A stretch of DNA of 59,042 bases. Origin: Pseudoflavonifractor sp. MSJ-30 (GTDB lineage: Bacteria; Bacillota; Clostridia; Oscillospirales; Oscillospiraceae). The notes under the pieces were generated by a model, which saw only the letters and a program-made list of their open reading frames with translations, had not been told where the DNA came from and searched no databases. Of this stretch, positions 25,096 to 33,813 are shown in pieces (position 1 is the stretch's first letter; each line of letters starts with the position of its first letter). The translations under genes and the position numbers were made by a program. The stretch covers positions 1-59,042 of the forward strand of contig NZ_JAHLPU010000008.1 in the NCBI RefSeq assembly GCF_018918045.1, read 5' to 3'.

Positions 25096-26442
25096 ATGGA
25101 AGTATCACTTATGGAAATGCTGGAGGCCCGGGAGAAGCGGGCCATGCGGCAGCGGGAGCTGCTGGGCGGCGGGCAGACCATGGTCTGCTTTACCATGAAT
25201 ATAGCGGGGCCCGTCAAAAACAGCCCCCTGATCAGCGGCGGCTACGCTCTGGGCAAGCGGCTGCTGCGGGAGCAGCTGGAGGTCGCCGGGCTGAAAGTGA
25301 CCCATTTTGAAGAGGTCCGGGAGAAGACCGGAAATGAGTGCATTCTTCTGGTGGACGCGGAACCCTTGACCGTAAAGGCCATTACGGCGGAATTGGAGGA
25401 CTTTGCCCCCGTGGGGCGGCTGTTTGATATGGACGTACTGCGCCCGGACGGCCGGAAGGTGGACCGGCAGGAGCTGGGGCTTCCGGGCCGGAAATGCCTG
25501 CTCTGCGGGGAAAGCGCCCAGGTCTGCGCCCGCAGCCGGCGGCACAGCGTAGCGGAGCTTCAGGAAAAGACGGGTGCCATTCTGCGTGCCGCGGCAGACG
25601 AAGCCGACAGCCAGGAGGCCGCGCGTCTGGCCTGTCAGGCCCTGTTATATGAAGTCGCCGCCACCCCCAAGCCCGGTCTGGTGGACCGGGAGAACAGCGG
25701 CAGCCACAGGGATATGGATTTCTTCACCTTTCAGGCCAGCGCCGCGGCTCTGCACCCCTATTTTACCCAGTGCGTCATGATCGGGCGGCAGGCCGCTTCT
25801 CCGGAGGAGACCCTGCGGCAGCTGCGGCTGCCCGGGAAAATCGCCGAAGGGGAAATGCGCCGGGCAACCGGCGGCGTCAACACCCACAAGGGGGCCATTT
25901 TTTCCATGGGCATCCTCTGCGGCGCCCTTGGGCGGCTGGAACGACGGCAGTGGAGCGACCCGGACCGGGTTCTTGCCGAATGCGCCGCCATGGCAAAGGG
26001 CATCGTCAGCCGGGACTACGAAGGTCTTACTCCGGAAAATGCCCGAACTTCCGGGCAGAAATTCTATCTGCAATACGGCGTTACCGGTGTCCGGGGGCAG
26101 GCGGAGGCAGGCTTCCCCGCAGTGCGGGAGGCAGGGCTTCCCAAGTTGGAAGCGGCTCTGACGGCAGGGAAAAACATCAACGAAGCGGGCTGTGCAGCGC
26201 TGCTCGCCATGCTGGCACATACGGCAGATACCAATATGCTCCACCGGGGCGGCCCCACAGGTATGCAGGAAGCCTCCGAAAAAGTCCGGGCCCTGCTGGA
26301 AAAAGAGCCATTCCCCAGCCGTGCATCCCTGGAGGCCCTGGACGCCTGGTTTATCCGGAAAAATCTCTCCCCCGGGGGCACGGCGGATTTGCTGGCCCTG
26401 ACCTATTTTCTGCATTTTCTGAAGGAGGCAGACAATGAGTGA
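25096..26442 (+). CDS. citXG: CitXG fusion: citrate lyase prosthetic-group synthesis and transfer (448 aa)
   Basis: Residues 1-165 are CitX-like (LEAREKRAMRQRELL, SLNIPGP-type segment TMNIAGPVKNSPLI), the enzyme that transfers the phosphoribosyl-dephospho-CoA group to the acyl carrier subunit. Residues 165-445 are CitG-like (ATPKPGLVDRENSGSH, TGGVNTHKGAIFSMG), which makes triphosphoribosyl-dephospho-CoA from ATP and dephospho-CoA. Such fusions are known. The ATG at 25096 follows GGGAGGAA. It overlaps citC by 8 bases. No citD, citE or citF is in the window, so the client lyase must be encoded elsewhere or be something else. Confidence 0.92.
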   Translation: MEVSLMEMLEAREKRAMRQRELLGGGQTMVCFTMNIAGPVKNSPLISGGYALGKRLLREQLEVAGLKVTHFEEVREKTGNECILLVDAEPLTVKAITAELEDFAPVGRLFDMDVLRPDGRKVDRQELGLPGRKCLLCGESAQVCARSRRHSVAELQEKTGAILRAAADEADSQEAARLACQALLYEVAATPKPGLVDRENSGSHRDMDFFTFQASAAALHPYFTQCVMIGRQAASPEETLRQLRLPGKIAEGEMRRATGGVNTHKGAIFSMGILCGALGRLERRQWSDPDRVLAECAAMAKGIVSRDYEGLTPENARTSGQKFYLQYGVTGVRGQAEAGFPAVREAGLPKLEAALTAGKNINEAGCAALLAMLAHTADTNMLHRGGPTGMQEASEKVRALLEKEPFPSRASLEALDAWFIRKNLSPGGTADLLALTYFLHFLKEADNE

Positions 26443-27478
26443 GTATTTTATTTCCCAGATCTACCCGTCGGACAGGCGGAGCCTTGCCCAGGTTGACACT
26501 CTGCTGCAGAAGGAGGGCATCACCCGGGACGGGAATCTGGACTATATCTGCGCCATGCGGGATGAAAATGATGCCATCATCGCCACCGGCAGCTGCTTCG
26601 GCCCTACCCTGCGGTGCTTCGCCGTCAGCTCTGACCACCAGGGCGAGGGGCTGCTCAATGAGATCATCACCCACCTGATGGAGGTGCAGTTCAGCCGGGG
26701 CAACACCCATCTGTTCCTGTACACCAAAACAGGCTCCGCCAAATTCTTTGAAAGCCTTGGCTTCTACGAAATTGCCCGGGTGGACGGGAAGCTGGTCTTC
26801 ATGGAAAACCGTCGGAACGGCTTCTCCGGCTTCCTGAACGCTTTGGCAAAGACAAAACAGGACGGCGTTTCCGCCGCCCTGGTCATGAACGCCAATCCCT
26901 TCACCCTGGGCCACCAATATCTGGTAGAGACCGCCGCCGCCCAGTGCGATACCCTCCACCTGTTTATCCTCAGTGAGGACGCTTCTCTGGTGCCCTTCGC
27001 CGTACGGAAAAAGCTGGTTCAGGCGGGCACAGCCCACATTTCCAATGTGGTGCTCCACGACTCCGGCCCCTATATCATCAGCAACGCCACCTTTCCCAGC
27101 TATTTTCTGAAGGACGAGGCCGCCGTCATCGAGGGCCACGCCCGGCTGGATCTGGCGGTGTTTATCAAGATTGCCCGGGCCCTGAATGTCACTGCCCGGT
27201 TCGTAGGTGAGGAACCCACCAGTCAGGTGACCGGGCTGTACAACAAGATCATGGCGGAGGAACTGCCGAAGGCGGGCATCCAATGCCATATCATCCCCCG
27301 GAAAGAAGCCAACAGCAAAGCCATCAGCGCCTCCACCGTCCGGCAGGCTTTGCAGGCAGGCGACTGGGAGGCTCTGAAAGCCCTCGTCCCCGCCACCACA
27401 CTGGCATATTTCCAAAGTCCGGAAGCCGCGCCGGTGCTCGCCAAAATCCGCAGCGCCGGGAATGTGGTACATTATTGA
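26435..27478 (+). CDS. citC: [Citrate (pro-3S)-lyase] ligase CitC (347 aa)
   Basis: The N-terminal ~130 residues are GNAT-like (SSDHQGEGLLNEII, GSAKFFESLGFYEI). The rest is a nucleotidyl-transferase-like domain with an HxGH-type motif (NANPFTLGHQYLVE, about residue 155) and a C-terminal ISASTVR motif. CitC acetylates the thiol of the prosthetic group on citrate lyase with ATP and acetate. Translational coupling with citXG supports the pair. The 347-residue length is normal. A perfect-stem terminator follows. Confidence 0.93.
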   Translation: MSEYFISQIYPSDRRSLAQVDTLLQKEGITRDGNLDYICAMRDENDAIIATGSCFGPTLRCFAVSSDHQGEGLLNEIITHLMEVQFSRGNTHLFLYTKTGSAKFFESLGFYEIARVDGKLVFMENRRNGFSGFLNALAKTKQDGVSAALVMNANPFTLGHQYLVETAAAQCDTLHLFILSEDASLVPFAVRKKLVQAGTAHISNVVLHDSGPYIISNATFPSYFLKDEAAVIEGHARLDLAVFIKIARALNVTARFVGEEPTSQVTGLYNKIMAEELPKAGIQCHIIPRKEANSKAISASTVRQALQAGDWEALKALVPATTLAYFQSPEAAPVLAKIRSAGNVVHY

Positions 27479-27482
27479 TTTC

Positions 27483-27519
27483 AATATGCAAGTCCGTTAT
27501 TTCGGACTTGCATATTTTA
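27483..27519 (+). terminator. Terminator of citXG-citC
   Basis: A perfect 14-bp stem (AATATGCAAGTCCG with CGGACTTGCATATT) is followed by TTTA. Confidence 0.85.
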
Positions 27520-27588
27520 GGTCCCAATTTTGTAGAGCTTTCACAAAAGGCATTTATCCGTGAGTGGAATAATTGGCAATTCCCCGCC

Positions 27589-27617
27589 TTGATTTCATGG
27601 GGTTATGTGGGTATAAT
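27589..27617 (+). promoter_or_regulatory. Promoter of the amino-acid ABC operon
   Basis: TTGATT, 17 bases, TATAAT. The predicted start near 27624 leaves a leader of about 97 nt before the first gene. Confidence 0.8.
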
Positions 27618-27623
27618 AGGGCC

Positions 27624-27707
27624 CATACAAAGATTCCTCCGGGAATTCTCAAAAGGCACAAAGCAAGGGCGCTTTGACTGATGCAGGCAGTCAGAGCGTC
27701 CTTTTTT
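27624..27707 (+). promoter_or_regulatory. Attenuator-like leader of the ABC operon
   Basis: The leader ends in a 14-bp stem with two G-T pairs (27667-27680 with 27688-27701, loop ATGCAGG) followed by six T, and the ribosome site GAGGTGAT begins two bases later. A terminator placed between promoter and first gene implies regulated readthrough. An upstream segment GATTCCTCCGGGAATTC forms a small hairpin of its own. No named riboswitch class was recognised. Confidence 0.6.
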
Positions 27708-27720
27708 GAGGTGATATGCT

Positions 27721-28455
27721 GTGAATGAAATGATTCGGCTGGAAAATGTCAATAAGATGTTCGGAGATCTGCACGTACTGAAAAATGTGAACCTGACCGT
27801 GGCCGAAGGAGAAAAGCTGGTCATCATCGGTCCTTCGGGCAGCGGAAAATCCACCACTGTCCGCTGCATGAACTTTCTGGAAGAACCCACCACCGGCAAG
27901 GTATTCATTGCCGGTCAGGAGATGACCCATAAAAACAAGCGCCAGCTGGTCCGTGACAATATGAGCATGGTTTTTCAGCAATTCAACCTGTACCCCCATA
28001 TGACGGTTCTGAAAAATCTGACCCTTGCCCCCATGAAGCTGCACCACAAATCCAAAGAGGAGGCCGAGGCCCTTGCCTACCACTATCTGGATGTGGTAGG
28101 TCTCCGGGATAAGGCCCACGTCTACCCCGCCACCCTTTCCGGCGGCCAGCAGCAGCGGATTGCCATTGCCCGGGCGCTGTGCTGCCAGTCCCGCATTATT
28201 CTTTTTGACGAGCCTACCAGTGCCCTGGACCCGGAGACCATTCAGGAGGTTCTGGACGTGATGATCAAGCTGGCCTCGGAGAATATCACCATGGTGGTCG
28301 TCACCCACGAGATGGGCTTTGCCCGAAAGGTCGCAGACCGGATCGTCTTCATGGCGGACGGGCAGATCATCGAGGAGGGAACGCCCGAGCATTTCTTTGA
28401 GGATGCCCAGAACCCCAGAGTGCAGCAGTTCCTGGGCAAAATCCTGAAGCACTAA
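27721..28455 (+). CDS. Polar amino-acid ABC transporter ATPase (244 aa)
   Basis: This is the GlnQ/ArtP-type nucleotide-binding subunit: Walker [10 protein letters not shown] (residues 37-45), Q-loop [14 protein letters not shown], signature LSGGQQQR, Walker [14 protein letters not shown] and switch His in VVVTHEMGF. The GTG start at 27721 follows GAGGTGAT. It heads an operon with a binding protein and two permeases. The length is standard. Glutamine, glutamate or related amino acids are likely, but specificity cannot be read from this subunit. Confidence 0.95.
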   Translation: MNEMIRLENVNKMFGDLHVLKNVNLTVAEGEKLVIIGPSGSGKSTTVRCMNFLEEPTTGKVFIAGQEMTHKNKRQLVRDNMSMVFQQFNLYPHMTVLKNLTLAPMKLHHKSKEEAEALAYHYLDVVGLRDKAHVYPATLSGGQQQRIAIARALCCQSRIILFDEPTSALDPETIQEVLDVMIKLASENITMVVVTHEMGFARKVADRIVFMADGQIIEEGTPEHFFEDAQNPRVQQFLGKILKH

Positions 28456-28508
28456 GATATTCTGGCCCCAGGGCCTGGAATAGAATTTCCCAAGAGGAGG
28501 ATACCAAA

Positions 28509-29411
28509 ATGAAAAAACTGACCAAACTTCTTGCGGCTGCTCTCTCTGCCCTGACCCTGATGGGTCTGACCGCCTGCGGCACCTCTGCCCCCGCAGACAC
28601 CACCGCCGCCCCTACCGTCGCTGATACGACAGCCGCTGAGACGACAGCCGCTGCGGGCCTGGATGCCGATGTGCAGGCCATCGTAGACCGGGGCGTACTC
28701 CGGGTGGGCGTAAAAAATGCCGTTATCGGCTTCGGCTACCAGGATCCCATTACCGGCGAGTACACCGGCATGGAAATTGACATTGCCAAGGCCCTGGCCG
28801 ACCAGCTGGGCGTAGACGTAGAATTCACCACCGTTACCGCCGCCACCCGCACCGAGCTTCTGGATTCCGGCGATATTGACTGCGTACTGGCAACCTTTAC
28901 CATTACAGACGAGCGGAAGCAGAGCTGGGACTTCACGACCCCCTACTATACGGACCATGTGACCGTTCTGGTGGAGGATTCCTCCGGCATCAAGTCCCTG
29001 GCAGACCTGAAAGATAAGCTGGTGGGTGTCTCCTCCGGCTCCACTTCTGCCCGTGCTTTGACCGCCGCCATGATCGATGCAGGTGTCATTGAGGATACCG
29101 GCTTCGATAAGAGCACCTTTGATCCCGCCACCTGGAAGGACGGCATTGCTTTCCAGCAGTTTGACGACTATCCCGGCATTTCCACCGCTCTTGCCGCCGG
29201 ACAGGTAGACGCTTTCTGCGTGGATAAGTCCATTCTGGCCGTGTATAAGACCGAGGGCCGCAGCTACATCGCCGATGAGTTCGCGCCTCAGGAATACGGC
29301 ATCGCCACTAAGAAGGGCAGCGGCTTCAGCGCCTACTGTGAGGACTTCATCCAGAGCAAGCTGGCCGATGGCACCATTGACGGCTGGATTGCGGACTACA
29401 ATCTGGGCTGA
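28509..29411 (+). CDS. Amino-acid ABC transporter substrate-binding lipoprotein (300 aa)
   Basis: A lipoprotein signal (lipobox GLTAC, Cys near residue 23) is followed by a Thr/Ala-rich tether and a family-3 binding fold (RGVLRVGVKNAV, GMEIDIAKALADQLG, DIDCVLATFTITDERKQ). The order after the ATPase gene and before two permeases is normal for polar amino-acid importers. TADIT-type residues for glutamine versus glutamate were not resolved, so specificity is open. GAGGAGG precedes the ATG. Confidence 0.95.
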   Translation: MKKLTKLLAAALSALTLMGLTACGTSAPADTTAAPTVADTTAAETTAAAGLDADVQAIVDRGVLRVGVKNAVIGFGYQDPITGEYTGMEIDIAKALADQLGVDVEFTTVTAATRTELLDSGDIDCVLATFTITDERKQSWDFTTPYYTDHVTVLVEDSSGIKSLADLKDKLVGVSSGSTSARALTAAMIDAGVIEDTGFDKSTFDPATWKDGIAFQQFDDYPGISTALAAGQVDAFCVDKSILAVYKTEGRSYIADEFAPQEYGIATKKGSGFSAYCEDFIQSKLADGTIDGWIADYNLG

Positions 29412-29523
29412 TCCCTTTTGGGGCTGCCGCGAATGCGGCGGCCCCAAATCTGGAAGTATTGAGAAGCTTCCCCGCCGGAGCGAGGAATTTTCTCAATGTT
29501 CCCACCAACAGGAGGTCATAACG

Positions 29524-30231
29524 ATGGATGAATTATTCTCCCCGGAAGCCTGGCAAAAGCTGTGGACCTATCGGGCCACATTTCTGACGGGCTTCGGCAA
29601 CACCCTGCGCACCGCCGCTGCGGCGCTGCTGCTGGCGCTGGTTTTGGGCTTTCTCTTTGGCCTGATGGCCGCATCCGGCAAACCGTTGCTTCGGGCCCTT
29701 GCCAGGGTGTATGTTGAGTGCATTCAGAACACCCCCGTGGTGCTGCAAATGTGCTTTCTATACTACGTGCTGGCCTTTTCCAGCGTAAAAACCGATATTA
29801 TCGCTACGGGCATCGTTTCCCTGGGTGTCTACACCGGGGCCTACATGGCCGAGGTCGTCCGGGCAGGCATCGGCTCTATTCCCAAGGGACAGTTTGAAGC
29901 GGCTCAAAGCCAGGGCTTCGGCTACTTTTCCACCATGTGGCGCATCATTCTGCCCCAGAGCATCAAAATTATCCTGCCGCCCATGGTCAACCAGATGGTG
30001 AACCTGATCAAAAACACCAGCTGCCTGTACATTGTCGGCGGTGCGGACCTCATCAGCCTGACCTACAGCTTCGTCACCGGTGCATCCACCGGCGGCGCTT
30101 ATGCCCCGGCCTACATTCTCTGCGGCGTCCTGTTTTTCTGCATCTGCTATCCCCTGAGCCATCTGGCCACCCGCTGGGAAACCGTCCTCAAGCGCCGGGA
30201 ATCCCAACAGCATCTGAAGGAGGCGGCATAA
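29524..30231 (+). CDS. Amino-acid ABC transporter permease 1 (235 aa)
   Basis: This is a HisM/GlnP-type permease with about five helices and the EAA loop (GSIPKGQFEAAQSQGFGYFS). The family start segment (FLTGFGNTLRTAAAALLLAL) is present. The ATG at 29524 follows AGGAGGT. It directly abuts the second permease gene (stop and start adjoin), so the two permeases probably form a heterodimer in the importer. Confidence 0.94.
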   Translation: MDELFSPEAWQKLWTYRATFLTGFGNTLRTAAAALLLALVLGFLFGLMAASGKPLLRALARVYVECIQNTPVVLQMCFLYYVLAFSSVKTDIIATGIVSLGVYTGAYMAEVVRAGIGSIPKGQFEAAQSQGFGYFSTMWRIILPQSIKIILPPMVNQMVNLIKNTSCLYIVGGADLISLTYSFVTGASTGGAYAPAYILCGVLFFCICYPLSHLATRWETVLKRRESQQHLKEAA

Positions 30232-30987
30232 ATGGATTGGAAAGCCAGCTTTTCGATTCTGGGTTTCCCCGGAGTCCTGTCTTACATTGGAAAAGGCGTT
30301 GCCTTTACGCTCATTTTATCCGTTCTGGCTGTGGTCATCAGCATCTTTCTGGGCAGCGTTCTGGCCCTGTGCCGGAATTACTGTCATGGAAGGAGCAGAA
30401 TCTTCCGCTGGATCTCCACAGTCTATATTGAGGTGTTCCGGAACACGCCGCTGCTGCTGTGGATCTTCATCTGCCTGGTGGCCTGCCCCTGTCCCAAATT
30501 CTTCGCCCGGAAAATGTGGGGGCTTACCAGCGTGGAAATGAAGATCCTTTTCCGGGCCGTGGTGGCCCTGGTGCTCTTTGAATCCTCTATCATTGCGGAG
30601 ATCATCCGGGGCGGCCTGAACGCCATCCCCAAGGGACAGTTTGAGGCAGCCCACACCCAGGGCTTTTCCACGGTGCAGACCATGCTCTATATCATCCTGC
30701 CCCAGGCTTACCGGGCCGTGGTTCCCACCCTGCTGAGCCAGATCATTTCCACCATCAAGGATTCCAGCTATCTGGCAAATCTGGCCTGCATTGAGCTGAT
30801 GAGCCGGGTCCGGAAAATCCTGGCCACCTCCAATATGTTCAACGGAGTGGGGCGGCAGATGGTCAGCGACGTATTCGTCCTGTTCGGTCTGGCCTTTGTG
30901 ATTTATTTTGTCATCAACTTTACCCTGTCCTGCGCCGTGCGGAGAATCCAGAAGCGCAGGCCGAAAAAACAGGAGGCCGCCGCATGA
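30232..30987 (+). CDS. Amino-acid ABC transporter permease 2 (251 aa)
   Basis: This is the second HisM/GlnP-type permease. It has about five helices, a conserved IEVFRNTPLLLWIF segment and an EAA loop (NAIPKGQFEAAHTQGFSTVQ). A CPCPKFF stretch after the third helix is unusual. Its stop overlaps the next gene by 4 bases (ATGA), so translation is coupled to the cytidylate-kinase-like protein. Confidence 0.94.
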   Translation: MDWKASFSILGFPGVLSYIGKGVAFTLILSVLAVVISIFLGSVLALCRNYCHGRSRIFRWISTVYIEVFRNTPLLLWIFICLVACPCPKFFARKMWGLTSVEMKILFRAVVALVLFESSIIAEIIRGGLNAIPKGQFEAAHTQGFSTVQTMLYIILPQAYRAVVPTLLSQIISTIKDSSYLANLACIELMSRVRKILATSNMFNGVGRQMVSDVFVLFGLAFVIYFVINFTLSCAVRRIQKRRPKKQEAAA

Positions 30988-31574
30988 AGCATTTTGTCAT
31001 CACCCTGACCCGTCAGTTTGCCAGCAACGGCCGACCCATTGCCCAAGCCATGAGCCGGGAACTGGGCATTGAGTTCTACGACCGGGATATTGTGGAAGCC
31101 ACCGCCGCCCGGTTGGGGCTTTCCGTCCGGGAGATCAGCGATTCGGAGGACACCCACAGCACCAGCTTCTTCCGCAGTCTCTACCCTTTGGGCACCGGAG
31201 CCCTCAGTGTCCAGGATGAGCTGTTTCAGACCCAGTCCAACATCATTCGGGACCTGGCAAAGAAAGAAAGCTGCATTATCGTCGGGCGCTGTGCCGATGC
31301 GGTTCTCCGGGACCGGACCGACACCCTGAACATCCGGGTCTACGCCCCCTATGAACACCGGCTTAGGGTCTGCCTGGACCAGCTGGGCATGGACGAGCGC
31401 ACCGCCCGGAAAATGATTGACCGCATTGACAAGAGCCGGGAACAGTACCACCGGGAATACGGTGGCTGCGAGCCGGACTACTACAGCCACGTCCTGCTAA
31501 ATTCCGCCCGTTTCACCGTCCCCCAGGCAGCGGAGCTTCTCTGCGGCATCGCCCGGCAGCGCTTCGAACTGTAA
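30984..31574 (+). CDS. Cytidylate-kinase-like family protein (196 aa)
   Basis: The N-terminal stretch ITLTRQFASNGRPIAQAMS matches the P-loop position of the cytidylate_kin2 family (usually RQxGSGGR), here with ASNGR. A GRCADAVLRD segment matches its core. Family members are P-loop proteins of unclear substrate and are often found next to transporters. The ATGA overlap ties it to the amino-acid importer. Whether it is a true nucleotide kinase is not known. Confidence 0.85.
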   Translation: MKHFVITLTRQFASNGRPIAQAMSRELGIEFYDRDIVEATAARLGLSVREISDSEDTHSTSFFRSLYPLGTGALSVQDELFQTQSNIIRDLAKKESCIIVGRCADAVLRDRTDTLNIRVYAPYEHRLRVCLDQLGMDERTARKMIDRIDKSREQYHREYGGCEPDYYSHVLLNSARFTVPQAAELLCGIARQRFEL

Positions 31575-31639
31575 GTTTTCTCCAACGCCATGCAGCCGGC
31601 ATATTGACTTCCCCTTTGCCGGAAGAATAATGAATCTAT

Positions 31640-31782
31640 AGAACCTCTGTCTCTATGCCGGGCAGTTCTATATCTTCTTCTGTTATTACCCCGCCGTCGG
31701 CGCCACCGGAACCATCAGTGCCTCTCTTTACTCCGAGCAGGGCATATATCTGGCCGGCGGCAGCGCCGAAGTCGTGGACTGA
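31640..31782 (+). pseudogene. Possible gene remnant (about 46 codons)
   Basis: One frame reads CYYPAVGATGTISASLYSEQ before ending in GGSAEVVD and TGA, a composition more like a real C-terminus than random sequence, but no start codon or ribosome site precedes it. It follows a TAG codon in the same frame. The parent gene is unknown; chance is possible. Confidence 0.25.
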
Positions 31783-31826
31783 CCCCCCCATTTCAGAAGT
31801 TTGGGGACATCAACCCATAAATTTTT

Positions 31827-31858
31827 CCCGGGCGGCAAAATCTGCCGTCCGGGATTTT
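31827..31858 (+). terminator. Terminator downstream of the ABC operon
   Basis: An 11-bp stem with one mismatch (CCCGGGCGGCA with TGCCGTCCGGG) is followed by ATTTTTC on the plus strand. Confidence 0.7.
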
Positions 31859-31953
31859 TCATATTGATTCGACGTTCTCTCTTTGTTCCTTTTCCATCTG
31901 CGGACCAAAACCAGAGTTGCTGCAATTACACAAGAATGAAGACAGATATTAAA

Positions 31954-32754
31954 TTATTCGTCGACCAGCGTATGTTTCAGCGGTAGCCATTCCAGAACGC
32001 GGCGGATTTCGTCGTCCCAGAAGTCCCAATCATGCCCGCCGGGCTGTTCATGATATGTGTAAGAGAAGCCGATGCTGTCCAGATACTGCTTGAAATCTCG
32101 GTTGCATTGCGTTGTCAGCGGATCCGTCGTGCCTACACAGAGATATAGCTTCGGGCAGAGTGGATGATAGACGACCTGCTTTGCCAGCCAATACGGATCT
32201 TCGATTGTGCCGGTCAATACCTCGTCGGAACCATATGCAGCCGCATGGAGGCAGTTCCGGTCGTGCTCAATTCTTTCGGGCAGGAGGAATCCGCCGGAGA
32301 GGGAAGCAACCGCGCCGAAGATTTCGGGGTTTGCCATACCGACTTTGAATGCGCCGTAACCTCCCATGCTCAAGCCGGCGACAAACGTATTCTCGCGTTT
32401 GCGTGAAATGGGGAAGGTCCAGTTGATGATTTCGGGAAGCTCCCGCGAAACATAGTCATAATAGGCATAGCTATTGGGAATATTGTGGAAGGAACTGTTC
32501 TGTACCTCCGGCATAACAACGGCCAGACGGTGTTTTTGCGCGTAGCTCTCAATGCGCGAGAAGCGGAGCCAGTCCCAGCTGTCGCCATGGGTACCGTGGT
32601 AGAGGTAAAGCACCTGATATTTTTGATTGCTTTTATAAAATTCCTCACCCTGCCGCTGCTCCAGCTCAAAAGGCGACGGCGTTGGCAGAATCACGTTCAG
32701 GTTTGTCTTTGTTCCAAGTGCTTTGGAAGAAATCTTGTATTGAAGAAGTGCCAT
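31954..32754 (-). CDS. Alpha/beta-hydrolase esterase (266 aa)
   Basis: This is an esterase-D/tributyrin-esterase-like enzyme. The nucleophile elbow is GLSMGG (S129), an oxyanion-type HGTHGD segment lies at about residue 53, the acid is probably in GTTDPL and the His in GGHDWDF. No signal peptide is seen, so it acts in the cytoplasm. It is the last gene of the LacI-controlled sugar operon, where it could remove acyl groups from an imported sugar. GGAGGAATTATT precedes the ATG. Confidence 0.9.
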   Translation of the reverse strand: MALLQYKISSKALGTKTNLNVILPTPSPFELEQRQGEEFYKSNQKYQVLYLYHGTHGDSWDWLRFSRIESYAQKHRLAVVMPEVQNSSFHNIPNSYAYYDYVSRELPEIINWTFPISRKRENTFVAGLSMGGYGAFKVGMANPEIFGAVASLSGGFLLPERIEHDRNCLHAAAYGSDEVLTGTIEDPYWLAKQVVYHPLCPKLYLCVGTTDPLTTQCNRDFKQYLDSIGFSYTYHEQPGGHDWDFWDDEIRRVLEWLPLKHTLVDE

Positions 32755-32787
32755 AATAATTCCTCCAGAATGATACGAGAGGTACGC

Positions 32788-33195
32788 TTACGCGCAACCA
32801 ACCGTCAGAATGATACAGGCATACGTTCGCTGCTCACCAGTTGAGATGGCAAGCGCCAACGGCTGCTTGGTGCAGCTGTCATAGAATTCAAAGCGGCCAA
32901 GGGTGTTGAGGGCAAGCCCGTTCAGTTCTCTGCGGAACTCCGAATAGATTTCCGGTTCCCGGCCATCGTCCGGGAGCATGACCTCTGCTTTCTCAATTTC
33001 GATCTCCCCGTGCAGAACAGACAATACTTCCGTTACCGTCGGGGTCCCGGCAGTCAGGCCAAGATAGACTCTGGCGGCGTCGCCGCATTTTTCTGCCAGC
33101 GGATAATTGCCGTCGGCGATCAGAATACGGCTTCCATGGCCGCATCTGGCCAGATGCGCAAGAAGCTCCGGGTGGATGCATCGTCCTGTCAACAT
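32788..33195 (-). CDS. RbsD/FucU-family sugar mutarotase (135 aa)
   Basis: Residues show the RbsD/FucU pattern: HPELLAHLARCGHGSRILIADGNYP near the N-terminus, where the conserved HG-H and D residues lie, and a C-terminal TGEQRTYACIILTVGCA. These proteins interconvert pyranose and furanose forms or anomers of sugars such as ribose and fucose. The start overlaps the SIS gene. It follows a ribokinase and an SIS isomerase in the operon, as expected for pentose or deoxy-sugar use. Confidence 0.9.
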   Translation of the reverse strand: MLTGRCIHPELLAHLARCGHGSRILIADGNYPLAEKCGDAARVYLGLTAGTPTVTEVLSVLHGEIEIEKAEVMLPDDGREPEIYSEFRRELNGLALNTLGRFEFYDSCTKQPLALAISTGEQRTYACIILTVGCA

Positions 33196-33809
33196 GCTGA
33201 GGCCTCCTTTTCGTTTTCACGCAGCTTTCCGAGCGAGCCGCCCGGATGCCAGCTTACATACTGCTGCGGTGTAATACCGCGCCGTGCCTGCAAAATCACG
33301 CTCAGCGCCTGCAGAATAAGCGTTTCCGCCAGAATGGAAAGCCTGGGAGCGCGGTCGAGCGGACCGCCTTCGTGTGAAACGTTTGCCAGCAGGTGCAGGT
33401 CGCTATGGCGGGCGAGCCAGGAGGATTCGCTCCGGCTTACACCGATCACGTGGCAGCCATTATTTTTAACCGCAGAAACCGTGGCCCGCATTTCCTGCGT
33501 TTCACCGCTGTTAGAAATGAAAATGACAACATCTCCCGGAACCAGCTGGCCGCAGGAGCCATGCACGGCCTCTGTCCCGTGCAGGAAATAGGCCGGCGTC
33601 CCGGTTGAGGACATAACGGAGGCAATGTAGCCGGCAATGTGCGCGGGTTTACCAATACCGGATATGTGGACACGATTGCTGCGCTGCATGGCATTGTCAA
33701 TCAGATCCGCGGCGGTAACAAGGGAGGAAAAATCCATAGCATACAGGAAAGACCGTAATTCTGTGCTCACTGTCTGTGTGAATGCTTCATATGCTTTCTG
33801 ATCCTGCAT
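33189..33809 (-). CDS. SIS-domain sugar-phosphate isomerase (206 aa)
   Basis: This is a single SIS domain with the phosphosugar-binding pattern (GIGKPAHIAGYIAS, SSTGTPAYFLHGTEAVHG, FISNSGETQEM). It resembles the isomerase half of KdsD/GutQ (arabinose-5-phosphate isomerases) without CBS domains. It probably interconverts an aldose and ketose phosphate made by the nearby kinase. Four bases separate it from the ribokinase gene, so coupling is tight. Confidence 0.88.
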   Translation of the reverse strand: MQDQKAYEAFTQTVSTELRSFLYAMDFSSLVTAADLIDNAMQRSNRVHISGIGKPAHIAGYIASVMSSTGTPAYFLHGTEAVHGSCGQLVPGDVVIFISNSGETQEMRATVSAVKNNGCHVIGVSRSESSWLARHSDLHLLANVSHEGGPLDRAPRLSILAETLILQALSVILQARRGITPQQYVSWHPGGSLGKLRENEKEASAC

Positions 33810-33813
33810 CGTT

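Larger units (their letters stand above)
31575..31953. other. Intergenic gap with gene remnant and terminator
   Basis: The gap holds an open stretch at about 31640-31782 (plus strand) that reads like protein (PAVGATGTISASLYSEQGIY then a stop) but has no start codon, and a terminator at 31827-31858. The remainder shows nothing else that I can support. Confidence 0.5.
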
